A DNA stretch of 6,307 bases, from contig CAYFJO010000580.1 of NCBI GenBank assembly GCA_964343305.1, positions 1-6,307 on the forward strand, given 5' to 3'. The notes below the pieces were generated by a model that did no database searches, was not told the origin of the DNA, and saw only the letters and a list, made by a program, of their open reading frames with translations. Positions 1 through 6,207 of this stretch are shown here, piece after piece. A program made the translations under genes and the position numbers. The number at the start of each line of letters is the position of its first letter. The first letter of the stretch is position 1. Source of the stretch: CAYFJO01 sp964343305. Lineage in GTDB: Bacteria > Planctomycetota > Planctomycetia > Pirellulales > Pirellulaceae.

Positions 1-190
1 TGATGCGGTTCTCAAAAACATCTACGGCCGCTTGCAGTGAGTCGATTCGTTGTTGCGTACTGAAAAAGTTGAGCGAATCGAAGCCGAAGTCGACGCGGAT
101 ATTGAAGACTAGCATCAAGCGTTCTTCGAGCGGTTCCAATGAAAGACGCATTGGCCTTCGTGATCGGCGCGACTTGGTAGCAGAGGGCAT
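1..190 (-). CDS. N-terminus of a second planctomycete-type exported protein, cut by the window edge
   Basis: An open reading frame starts at the ATG at 190-188 and stays open for 63 codons to the left edge, so the 3' end is missing. Residues 1-16 are basic (several Arg/Lys) and residues 18-27 read LEPLEERLML, the motif found at the N-terminus of exported planctomycete proteins (Planc_extracel/LEPR type). Residues after it (FNIRVDFGFDSLNFF, then a helix-like stretch ending AAVDVFENRI) resemble the opening of the first protease domain of the upstream gene, which also has a FNF..F start and an Ala-rich helix. I infer a paralogue and perhaps another metalloprotease, but no catalytic motif is visible in the part present. 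Only 2 nt separate this ATG from the TAA of the upstream gene, implying one operon and probably coupled translation; GAGCGAG just before that TAA is a weak possible ribosome site. Export signal is well supported; enzyme class is not. Confidence 0.8.
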   Translation of the reverse strand, partial: MPSATKSRRSRRPMRLSLEPLEERLMLVFNIRVDFGFDSLNFFSTQQRIDSLQAAVDVFENRI

Positions 191-192
191 CG

Positions 193-2436
193 TTACTCGC
201 TCGAGGGAAGCCTGCGAATTCCGGGCAACAGTTGGCCGTTCATGATTTCTGCCGTCGTGTCATCATGTGCGTGTCCGAGAATGTGGCCGAGTTCGTGTAG
301 AACGGCGGTTAGGAGATCCAATTTGCCTGATGCCGCACTTTCTCCAGCAGCGGCCAGTCCTTGGCTGGTAGCAAAAGCAAACTCGTCGTGTTCGCTTGGC
401 GTTTCGTCGACGAACCAGCCGTAGTTTGCCGCGTCCTGGTCGATCACAACCGTGTTGCCAAATGCCAGTCCAAGTCGCGTCCCAGTCAAGTTGGCGATTT
501 GAAATTCGACGGATTGCAGTGCGGCGAGTTCAGCCGGCGTGAGTCCGGTGCCGGCAAGAATGTCGATCGCGGCCGCCACGGTCGAATCGAGTTGATCACG
601 GCTGAGCGCCTCGGCAGCGACAGGGTTCGTTGCCAAACCTGTGACTGTGACCAGAGGCACGGACCAATTGCCAATGAGCGGTGTATCACCGTTTGCTCCA
701 AAACTGATGGCGGAGTCGACCGTTCCGTTGGCACCGGCGTCTAGGAAGAATCGGGACGAGGCACCCCTGTAAACACCTGTGTCGTCGTTTCCGTCGCCAT
801 CCCAATCGCCAACGATCGGGGTATCTCCATTGGCTCCGAATCCAACGTTGGTGTCCACCGTCCCGTTGCTTCCAACGTCCAAAAAGAATCGTGACAAAGC
901 TGAACGATAGACGCCAATGTCGTCGCTGTCATCGCCGTTCCAGTCTCCGATCAGTGGAGTGTCGCCATTGGCGCCGAAAGTGACGGCCGTGTCGATGCCA
1001 CCGTTGTTCCCTTGGTCCAGGAAGAACCGGGAAAGATTCGGCCGATACACGCCAACGTCATCACTTTCATCGCCATCCCAATCGCCAACGATGGGGACAT
1101 CGCCGATTGCACCCATTCGGACAGTCGTATCAACGGTCCCATTTGCGCCGACATCCAGAAAGAATGTTGATGTGCCGGGGCGGAAAACTCCGATGTCGTC
1201 GTTGCCGTCGCCGTTCCAATCGCCTACGAGCGGCGTATCACCGTTCGCGCCGAATCCAATGCTCGTGTCGGCCGCACCGTCACCATTGTTATCCAGGAAG
1301 AACGTCGATGTGCCGGGGCGAAAGACGCCAATGTCGTCGTCGCCGTCGCCGTCCCAATCTCCAAGCAACGGCACATCACCATTCGCGCCAAAGCCCACCG
1401 ACACGTTCGCAGATCCGTCGTTCGAGACGTCTTCGTAAAACGTCGAGGATGTCCCGCGAAACACACCGATTTCATCACCCTTAGACGTTGCGGCAGCGGT
1501 CAGCGTGTAGCCCAAATCGGCCATGATTCCGGCCTCGATCGGATGATACACACGAGCGTTGAGTTGGCCCTGCAATCCCGCGGATCGCATCACAAACAGG
1601 TCGGATGTAACCGCCGGGTCGTCGTCGTCCATGTGGCTTCCCAGTGACGAACTGAAGGGGTTCGGTGAGAACAAGCCCACCAGATTTCCGCCATTGGCGG
1701 CTCGTGCGTTAGCTCCGCTAAAAAAAAGCCCATTGACTCCGCCCGTCTTGGCGGCATCCCAACGTGCCTCGTTGGGTTGGTGATTATTTGCTGGGTCAAT
1801 GATTGGGTTACCAGCAGCATCCACCAGGAATTGGTCAAACGGCACCCAGGCGTTGGCTGGCGGATTCAAGAGATTAGCCGCGTTACCGCCAACGTCGCGA
1901 ATCGTTTTGGCAAAGCCAAAGGCATGAGTCAGTTCGTGAAAGATCGTTGCGGTAAGATCTTGTTCATTAACTTGGACATCGTCGCCAAGTTCGAATGTGT
2001 GCGCCCAGTTGACCGACAGAGTTCCATCGTGATTGCCACCGAAACCTGGGCCGTTCAGATCACTGGCACCATTCGACTGGACCTTGGTGCCGACAACTCC
2101 TCGATTTCCAAAACCCACGTTCCACTGAGCGGCATTGACAAAGAACTGCGTTCCGGCGGCAGCAAGCCGTCCGCCCGGCGTATTTTCATCGCTGACCTGG
2201 ATGTCGACTGTTGCATTGTGATCGAACCACGTGCCAAACGTCGTTGCCGCGGTGTTCAATGCGGCGATGCGTGCCGCGCCCAAAGCCGGATCGTTGAATC
2301 CAAAGTTGGGAATGTTGTTTTGAAACTGAAAGTTGAAAGCCACCGCGAGCATCAAACGATTTTCCAGTGGCTCAACTGTAAACCGATTGCGTTGACCTTG
2401 TTTCCTTAGCGACTTTCTAGTTCGATTCTCGCGCAT
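193..2436 (-). CDS. Exported metalloprotease-like protein with two zinc motifs and six FG-GAP-like repeats
   Basis: 747 residues, ATG at 2436-2434, no clear Shine-Dalgarno. Domains in order: basic N-terminus plus the planctomycete export motif VEPLENRLMLA (21-31); a protease-like domain (about 32-312) with HELTHAFGF at 167-175; six repeats of exactly 46 residues (321 to about 592); a linker; and a C-terminal module (about 636-747) with HELGHILGHAHDD at 714-726. In the first motif the metzincin third ligand position (177) is Lys, but GSHMDDD with His268, followed by Met283 in LFVMRSAG, resembles the distant third His and Met-turn of leishmanolysin-like (M8) peptidases. The second motif has all three ligands of the HExxHxxGxxHD type (His714, His718, His724) and a candidate Met-turn at Met732. 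Repeats have Asp-rich loops (DWDGDGDDD) likely to bind calcium. The expected role is an extracellular or surface protease; substrate unknown. The next gene follows after 2 nt. Confidence 0.85.
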   Translation of the reverse strand: MRENRTRKSLRKQGQRNRFTVEPLENRLMLAVAFNFQFQNNIPNFGFNDPALGAARIAALNTAATTFGTWFDHNATVDIQVSDENTPGGRLAAAGTQFFVNAAQWNVGFGNRGVVGTKVQSNGASDLNGPGFGGNHDGTLSVNWAHTFELGDDVQVNEQDLTATIFHELTHAFGFAKTIRDVGGNAANLLNPPANAWVPFDQFLVDAAGNPIIDPANNHQPNEARWDAAKTGGVNGLFFSGANARAANGGNLVGLFSPNPFSSSLGSHMDDDDPAVTSDLFVMRSAGLQGQLNARVYHPIEAGIMADLGYTLTAAATSKGDEIGVFRGTSSTFYEDVSNDGSANVSVGFGANGDVPLLGDWDGDGDDDIGVFRPGTSTFFLDNNGDGAADTSIGFGANGDTPLVGDWNGDGNDDIGVFRPGTSTFFLDVGANGTVDTTVRMGAIGDVPIVGDWDGDESDDVGVYRPNLSRFFLDQGNNGGIDTAVTFGANGDTPLIGDWNGDDSDDIGVYRSALSRFFLDVGSNGTVDTNVGFGANGDTPIVGDWDGDGNDDTGVYRGASSRFFLDAGANGTVDSAISFGANGDTPLIGNWSVPLVTVTGLATNPVAAEALSRDQLDSTVAAAIDILAGTGLTPAELAALQSVEFQIANLTGTRLGLAFGNTVVIDQDAANYGWFVDETPSEHDEFAFATSQGLAAAGESAASGKLDLLTAVLHELGHILGHAHDDTTAEIMNGQLLPGIRRLPSSE
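661..1476 (-). repeat. Six in-frame 138-bp coding repeats (46 residues each)
   Basis: Within the metalloprotease-like gene the tetrapeptide GVFR or GVYR recurs at residues 324, 370, 416, 462, 508 and 554, an exact 46-residue (138-bp) period. Each unit reads roughly DDIGV(F/Y)R...S.FFLD.G.NG..D....FGANGDTP(L/I)(V/I)GDW(D/N)GDG. The last unit decays at GNW (590-592). The first unit is the most divergent in the FYED segment, and units 2 and 3 share the longest identical segment (DDIGVFRPGTSTFFLD). The pattern matches FG-GAP/VCBS-like repeats that form beta-propellers, although 46 residues is short for a classical integrin-type blade. Asp-rich turns suggest calcium binding. The exact period suggests unit-by-unit duplication. 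Confidence 0.92.
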
Positions 2437-2545
2437 GGCAACTACTTTCGAAGGGAATGTGTAAGAACTACTTCGTTTGCGTCACAAGCTTGCATGCTAA
2501 CAAACAAGTATCAACGGAGCAACGAATAGACGCTCTCTCGATCAG
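2437..2545. other. 109-bp spacer upstream of the metalloprotease-like gene
   Basis: This non-coding gap lies between the stop of the dehydratase-like gene and the ATG of the metalloprotease-like gene, both on the minus strand. It is more AT-rich than the flanking genes and could hold a promoter, but hexamers resembling -35 elements on the minus strand (TTGATA, TTGTGA) have no convincing -10 partner at 16-18 nt. No hairpin with a T-run is seen, so a terminator for the upstream gene is not evident either. Whether the two genes are co-transcribed cannot be settled from the sequence. Confidence 0.4.
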
Positions 2546-3874
2546 CTACGCAGTTGGTTTCGAGACACGATAGCCGGTCTTGCCAGCGCCAAACAAGTCG
2601 GGCAGCAGCCGAGCGCCAAGTCCCGCGCGCTCGTTGGCGGCGATCGCGCCATCGTTGACCTGAATCGTTTGGTCGATCAGATTGGGATAAATGGTCGCAA
2701 TGTGTGCCCGAACCGTTTCTTGATAGGTCACGCCGGGTACGGCGGCGGCGATATTGAGACCCGCGAGCAAGGTCATCGGTCCCGTGCAATCGTGCATCAA
2801 CACCGGGATGTTGTAGAGCTGGGCAAGTTCCGCGATGCGGCGCGATTCGCTAATGCCGCCGACCCAGGTTGGATCGATCATCACATAGTCTGCGCCGCGA
2901 GCGTCTAACACCTGTCGATAGTGGTCGCGCATGACAAGCATTTCGCTGACGGCGATGGGCACGTCGGCTTCGCGGCGAAACGCGGCGATCGTGTCCACGC
3001 TATCCGGACGGATCACGTCTTCCAGCCACAGGGGTTGAACTTCACGCATCGCTCTGGCGATTTGCAGCGCCGCGGGCAACGCAAAGAATCCATGGCCGTC
3101 CAACATCACGTCCATTTTCAAACCAACACGGTCACGAATCGCGCGAAACGGCGCCACGCCGCGATCCAGATCGTCGGGCCGGACACGCAAGCCACCGGAC
3201 TGGCGATAGACCGCGTCGAATGACCACAATTTCATCGCTCGATATCCGGTTTCAAGCAATTCTTCGGCCAAGTCGCCGGGCGCGTGGATGCTGGACCAGT
3301 TGTCTTCCAGCGGTCCGGGGTTGCCAGGATCGCCGTGGCCAGGCCAACCCGACGCGGCCGGCGCATCGTCCGTTCGACGTCTCCCGTAAAACGGTCCACC
3401 ACAACTGTTGTAAACCGGCACGACATCGCGAACCGGGCCGCCGAGCAATCGCCAAACCGGTTGGCCGCAAAGTTGTCCCAGGATGTCCCACAAGGCAAGA
3501 TCGACGGCCGACAGCGCCCGCAGTTCCGCACCGGTGCCACCGAACGCGGTGCAACGTTCATAAAGAAACCGCCAGTGGCTTTCGATAGCCGCCGCGTCGG
3601 CACCTAACAACCGCCGCGCCATCCAATCGTGAATCACCGCGGCCGCGGCTTCGGGAATGTAATAAGTCTCGCCGTGACCAATCACCGGCTGGCCATCGAT
3701 CGTGCCAGCGTCGGTATGAATCCGCAGCAACATCAAGCCGGGCATCAGATCGGAGGGCACCAACGTTTCGACGGCCGTAATTCGCGGACCGCGAGTGAAG
3801 GCATGGAACTGTGTCGGTCCCGTTGCGCGCTCGACGAAACGGATCTCGGACGAATCGTTTTTCAGATCTTCCAT
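2546..3874 (-). CDS. Mandelate racemase/muconate lactonizing family enzyme, probable sugar-acid dehydratase
   Basis: 442 residues from the ATG at 3874-3872. It is a member of the enolase superfamily, which abstracts a proton next to a carboxylate using Mg2+ held by three acidic residues; expected to be cytoplasmic. The N-terminal capping domain covers about residues 30-145 and the barrel follows. Visible active-site residues: Lys215 (AMKLW), Asp259 and His261 (MLDGHGFF), Glu285 (WLEDV), Glu311 (AVSEM), Asp334 (MIDPTW) and His361 (LMHDC). The metal ligands are spaced 26 and 26 residues, and the Asp334-His361 dyad 27. From memory of the E. coli galactonate dehydratase set (D183, H185, E209, E235, H285), every position fits with one constant offset, so an acid-sugar dehydratase is favoured over a racemase. 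A Gly/Pro-rich segment (about 158-195) makes it longer than the roughly 380-residue relatives. The substrate is unknown. The upstream TTG at 3934 would add 20 unlikely residues. Confidence 0.88.
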   Translation of the reverse strand: MEDLKNDSSEIRFVERATGPTQFHAFTRGPRITAVETLVPSDLMPGLMLLRIHTDAGTIDGQPVIGHGETYYIPEAAAAVIHDWMARRLLGADAAAIESHWRFLYERCTAFGGTGAELRALSAVDLALWDILGQLCGQPVWRLLGGPVRDVVPVYNSCGGPFYGRRRTDDAPAASGWPGHGDPGNPGPLEDNWSSIHAPGDLAEELLETGYRAMKLWSFDAVYRQSGGLRVRPDDLDRGVAPFRAIRDRVGLKMDVMLDGHGFFALPAALQIARAMREVQPLWLEDVIRPDSVDTIAAFRREADVPIAVSEMLVMRDHYRQVLDARGADYVMIDPTWVGGISESRRIAELAQLYNIPVLMHDCTGPMTLLAGLNIAAAVPGVTYQETVRAHIATIYPNLIDQTIQVNDGAIAANERAGLGARLLPDLFGAGKTGYRVSKPTA

Positions 3875-3937
3875 CCACACATGATGCGCACATTTTCGTT
3901 TAACAGCAAGCCGAAGGCGACTAGCCGCAACCAAACC

Positions 3938-3986
3938 GTAGGACGGATTTTCAATCCGTCCGTGACGGTTTGAAAAACCGTCCTAC
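3938..3986. repeat. 49-bp REP-pair (BIME-like) palindrome
   Basis: Two hairpins face each other. Plus strand from 3938: GTAG, then stem GACGGATT (3942-3949), loop TTC, stem AATCCGTC (3953-3960). Minus strand from 3986: GTAG, then stem GACGGTTT, loop TTC, stem AAACCGTC (ending at 3964). The whole 49 bp is also a palindrome centred on 3962, with 21 of 24 positions pairing. It lies between the lipoprotein gene stop and the dehydratase-like gene start, both read leftward. GTAG plus hairpin is the layout of REP elements, and an inverted pair is the layout of a BIME. There is no T-run, so it does not look like an intrinsic terminator, though it may stabilise or end the lipoprotein mRNA. Confidence 0.8.
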
Positions 3987-4057
3987 AGAAATGCACACAC
4001 GAAAACAAGCTAACTCGGAATGATAGATCGAATGACGCCCAACCGCGCAACGATGTG

Positions 4058-4492
4058 TTACGGCGGAGATTGAAACATCGGCGTGACAACACCTTGCTGG
4101 ATGCTGCTGCGAAGTTGCTCGGCGCGTGCTCGCAATCGGTCGGTGGGCACGATGGCTTGCGGATAGAGTTGAAAATCCACCACTCGCTCGTCGCGCCGCT
4201 CGGTCATGCCAAGATTTTCGCTGAAGAAATCCAATGGTGGAATCTCGTACCACGGCGGATTGAAATTCTGTTCCACCTTGACCGTCTCAAAGCCGTCCTT
4301 TTCTAAACGAATCTTGCGCGTGCCGTAATAGGTGAAGGGAGTGGAAACGGGGCTGTTTCCGATCGGTTGGTCATCCACATAAACCATCGCGCCGGGGGGA
4401 TTGCTGCGAATGGTCAGCCGCCGCTGCACACACCCCGTGTGGCAAACAAAAGCAAAAGCGACCAACAGCAGTGTATGGAAGCGAAAATGCAC
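4058..4492 (-). CDS. PEGA-domain lipoprotein
   Basis: 144 residues from the GTG at 4492-4490, with a TAA stop at 4060-4058. Residues 1-20 form a short signal peptide (HFRFH, then the hydrophobic run TLLLVAFAFVC) ending in HTGC, so Cys21 is the likely lipidated residue; the -3 His is not ideal for a lipobox. Residues 25-75 are a PEGA domain (RLTIRSNPPGAMVYVDDQPI, then GTRKIRLEKDGFETVKVE), a beta-rich fold common in surface proteins. The rest (PPWYEIPPLDFFSENL, about 79-94, then a charged helix near 117-133) follows a pattern I associate with planctomycete PEGA lipoproteins. The only in-frame ATG upstream (4672) would give 204 residues, but it lies inside a palindrome and would bury the signal peptide, so GTG is preferred. 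No Shine-Dalgarno is evident. It is probably anchored in the envelope; its partner is unknown. It is divergent from the phosphatase gene. Confidence 0.82.
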   Translation of the reverse strand: MHFRFHTLLLVAFAFVCHTGCVQRRLTIRSNPPGAMVYVDDQPIGNSPVSTPFTYYGTRKIRLEKDGFETVKVEQNFNPPWYEIPPLDFFSENLGMTERRDERVVDFQLYPQAIVPTDRLRARAEQLRSSIQQGVVTPMFQSPP

Positions 4493-4541
4493 GGTGATTT
4501 GAGTCGCGAAAAGAGCCGCTGCAACGACTTGTGTAAATGTT

Positions 4542-4564
4542 AAGACTTCCCAAGTCTTCGAGAC
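4542..4564. repeat. Overlapping short hairpins upstream of the lipoprotein gene
   Basis: AAGACTT (4542-4548) and AAGTCTT (4552-4558) form a perfect 7-bp inverted repeat around CCC. GTCT (4554-4557) can instead pair with AGAC (4561-4564) around TCG, so the two hairpins exclude each other. The site is about 50 bp upstream of the lipoprotein GTG. It could be an operator, a leader structure or an element remnant; nothing decides between these. Confidence 0.4.
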
Positions 4565-4666
4565 AAAAGAAGCCTGCCCGATCCGAGCGGGTGGCGGAGT
4601 ATAAATGCGATGGAATTCTCCGCCTAGTCGGATTCGGTGGCCACTACTGGGTGTCCTGCGGAAATG

Positions 4667-4761
4667 GGGCATGGATCAAAAAGCACTGTCAAGTACCGTT
4701 GTGCAAAGCACCCTACGGGCCGTTCCGGCAACGGTACCTGACCCCTTTTTGATCCATGCCC
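4667..4761. repeat. 95-bp interrupted palindrome with a REP-like core
   Basis: The outer arms GGGCATGGATCAAAAAG (4667-4683) and its exact reverse complement (4745-4761) pair over 17 bp. After a small internal loop, GTCA (4688-4691) pairs with TGAC (4739-4742), and after one A/C mismatch GTACCGTTG (4693-4701) pairs with CAACGGTAC (4729-4737). On the minus strand the loop contains GTAG (4716-4713) followed by GGTGC, TTT and GCAC, a small GTAG-led hairpin. No gene is encoded. The structure looks like a non-autonomous palindromic element inserted in the divergent spacer. The inner motif GGTACCTGACCCC (4733-4745) resembles palindromic repeats I recall in other bacterial genomes, but that is memory, not a search. 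Confidence 0.8.
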
Positions 4762-4804
4762 GGAATTGCTATCCACAAAACGTAAATTCTTACAACATTT
4801 TGGG

Positions 4805-4896
4805 TTGCAATTCTCTGCAATCACTTTCGCCAATCGCTCAAACGTGATTAAAATGAAATAACTATATTTCAATTTCGATGTTCTTGTGACTCTGTG
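4805..4896 (+). promoter_or_regulatory. Probable promoter region of the phosphatase gene
   Basis: The last 90 bp before the phosphatase ATG are much more AT-rich than the genes. TAAAAT at 4849-4854 matches five of six positions of a sigma70 -10 box and lies 42 bp before the ATG. The hexamer 17 nt upstream (TTCGCC) is only a partial -35. TATATT at 4864-4869 is another possible -10 with a poor -35. Region likely, exact elements uncertain. Confidence 0.3.
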
Positions 4897-6207
4897 ATGG
4901 CAGAAACGCAAATCTCTTGGGATCATTGTCTCGATTATGCCGCAGTCAGCGATATTGGTATGCGCCGGTCGAACAACCAGGATTCCTATGCCGTCAATCT
5001 TGCTTCGGACGACGAAGTCTGGTCGACACGTGGACACGTTTTTCTCGTTGCCGACGGCATGGGGGCTCATGCGGCGGGGGAACTAGCCAGCCAATTGGCG
5101 GCGGACGGCGTGCCTCATTTGTATCTGAAACATCGCGATTTGTCCGCTCCGGAAGCGCTGCAAAAGGCGGTCATCGACACCAACGCCGAAGTGAATCGCA
5201 AGGGGCAGGCGAATATCGAGTTTCACAACATGGGCACGACCTGCAGCGTGCTGACAATTTTGCCACAAGGCGCGGTGTTGGCGCACATCGGCGACAGCCG
5301 CGTTTATCGATTGCGCGGCAATCAACTGGAGCAACTGACGTTTGATCACAGCCTGGTCTGGGAAATGCAAGCGTCCGGCCAGCTATCAGAAAACTCGGAC
5401 TTGGCCGCGGCGTTGCCCAAGAATGTGATTACTCGGTCGCTTGGCCCCAACGAAACGGTCAAAGTCGATATTGAAGGCCCGTTCTTGGTTGAGATTGGCG
5501 ATACGTTCCTGTTGTGCAGCGACGGCTTGACGGGCAAGGTCGAGGACGATGAGTTGGCCGCGATTCTTGCTAATCTGCCGCCCAAAGAATCCGCACAGGC
5601 GCTAGTAGATTTGGCCAACTTACGAGGGGGGCCGGATAACATCACGGTGATCGTCGCCAAGGTCACGGGGCATGAACTGACGACGCAAGTCGCAGCCCAG
5701 GAACCGCTGACGATTGGCAAGAGCAAGAACCCAAGCAGAGTACATCCGTTGATGTGGACAATGATGGTCGCATGTTTCTTGGCCGGAATTGTGATCGCGG
5801 GCGCGGGCAGTATTCCCGCGGGCGGAGGAGCGTTGGTCTTGGGACTGGTGCTTCTCGTCATCATTCTGTTGCAGATGTCCAACACTCCGCCGGATGGCGT
5901 GACCATCAACGCGGGACAACGGTTTGGCAAAGGGCCCTATGTGTCGGTTTCGTCCGAGGCCAGCAAAGAGTTCACCGACAAGTTGTCAGGTACGATTGTC
6001 CAATTGCGGGAAGCCGCGAAGGAGCAGGGATGGACAGTGGATTGGGCATCGATCGACCAACAAAGCAAGACGGCCGAGAAAAGTGCTAGCTCCGGCGAGA
6101 CGGGATTGGCCGTTGCACAGTATTTGCGCGCCATCAGTTTTTTGATGAAGCAGGTTCGCGACCAGCGCAATGAGGGTGCCAGCGACTCGGCGATCGATCT
6201 GGTGTAG
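4897..6207 (+). CDS. PP2C-family Ser/Thr protein phosphatase with C-terminal membrane hairpin
   Basis: 436 residues from the ATG at 4897; a GTG directly before it (4894) is a less likely start. It is expected to remove phosphate from Ser/Thr of proteins using two Mn/Mg ions, opposing Hanks-type kinases. The catalytic domain (about 14-256) shows the bacterial PP2C motifs in order: SDIGMRRSNNQDS (19-31), VADGMGAHAAGELAS (51-65) with metal ligand Asp53, MGTTCSV (112-118), AHIGDSRVYRL (129-139), ITRSLGP (178-184), LLCSDGLTG (206-214) with Asp209, and GGPDNITVIVAKV (244-256) with Asp247. The usual second Gly of DGMGG is Ala57. Two hydrophobic segments (about 284-305 and 310-327), joined by a short loop, form a hairpin that puts both ends in the cytoplasm. 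A soluble, mainly helical tail (about 330-436) follows, with unknown role. No kinase gene is in the window. The stop codon lies in a GTAG hairpin element. Confidence 0.93.
   Translation: MAETQISWDHCLDYAAVSDIGMRRSNNQDSYAVNLASDDEVWSTRGHVFLVADGMGAHAAGELASQLAADGVPHLYLKHRDLSAPEALQKAVIDTNAEVNRKGQANIEFHNMGTTCSVLTILPQGAVLAHIGDSRVYRLRGNQLEQLTFDHSLVWEMQASGQLSENSDLAAALPKNVITRSLGPNETVKVDIEGPFLVEIGDTFLLCSDGLTGKVEDDELAAILANLPPKESAQALVDLANLRGGPDNITVIVAKVTGHELTTQVAAQEPLTIGKSKNPSRVHPLMWTMMVACFLAGIVIAGAGSIPAGGGALVLGLVLLVIILLQMSNTPPDGVTINAGQRFGKGPYVSVSSEASKEFTDKLSGTIVQLREAAKEQGWTVDWASIDQQSKTAEKSASSGETGLAVAQYLRAISFLMKQVRDQRNEGASDSAIDLV

Larger units (their letters stand above)
4493..4896. other. 404-bp divergent intergenic region
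   Basis: This spacer between the leftward lipoprotein gene and the rightward phosphatase gene must hold both promoters. It contains several inverted repeats: small hairpins at 4542-4564, a 7-bp inverted repeat GGCGGAG/CTCCGCC at 4593-4599 and 4618-4624, and the 95-bp palindrome at 4667-4761. From about 4770 to 4896 it becomes distinctly AT-rich, as expected of a promoter region. Reading frames that cross it have no recognisable protein features, and I see no small gene or RNA gene in it. Confidence 0.6.

Noticed and set aside
3..245. Plus-strand open frame of 80 residues at the left edge
   Set aside because: The minus strand of the same DNA encodes the planctomycete export motif in two consecutive genes; the plus-strand product has no recognisable features.
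917..1438. Long plus-strand frame of 173 residues opposite the repeats
   Set aside because: It is an antisense reading of the 138-bp repeats, so its low-complexity Ser/Pro-rich sequence reflects the periodic coding DNA on the other strand.
661..1476. CRISPR-like array
   Set aside because: The regular repeats are in frame, have a 138-bp period without short constant repeats and unique spacers, and encode a known repeat type.
1777..2409. Plus-strand frame of 210 residues
   Set aside because: It lies opposite the first protease domain, which has a clear zinc motif and continuous coding on the minus strand; the plus product resembles no family I know.
2437..2545. Sigma70 promoter using TTGATA or TTGTGA as -35
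   Set aside because: No acceptable -10 hexamer is found at 16-18 nt from either, so a specific promoter cannot be supported.
3875..3934. N-terminal extension of the dehydratase-like gene to a TTG
   Set aside because: The 20 extra residues are basic and unlike the family, the start codon is poor, and a proper ATG exists at 3874.
3938..3986. Intrinsic terminator for the lipoprotein gene
   Set aside because: The stems are strong but no T-run follows on the minus strand; the paired GTAG heads fit a REP pair better.
5346..5930. Minus-strand frame of 194 residues
   Set aside because: It is antisense to the phosphatase, whose catalytic motifs are all in order on the plus strand.
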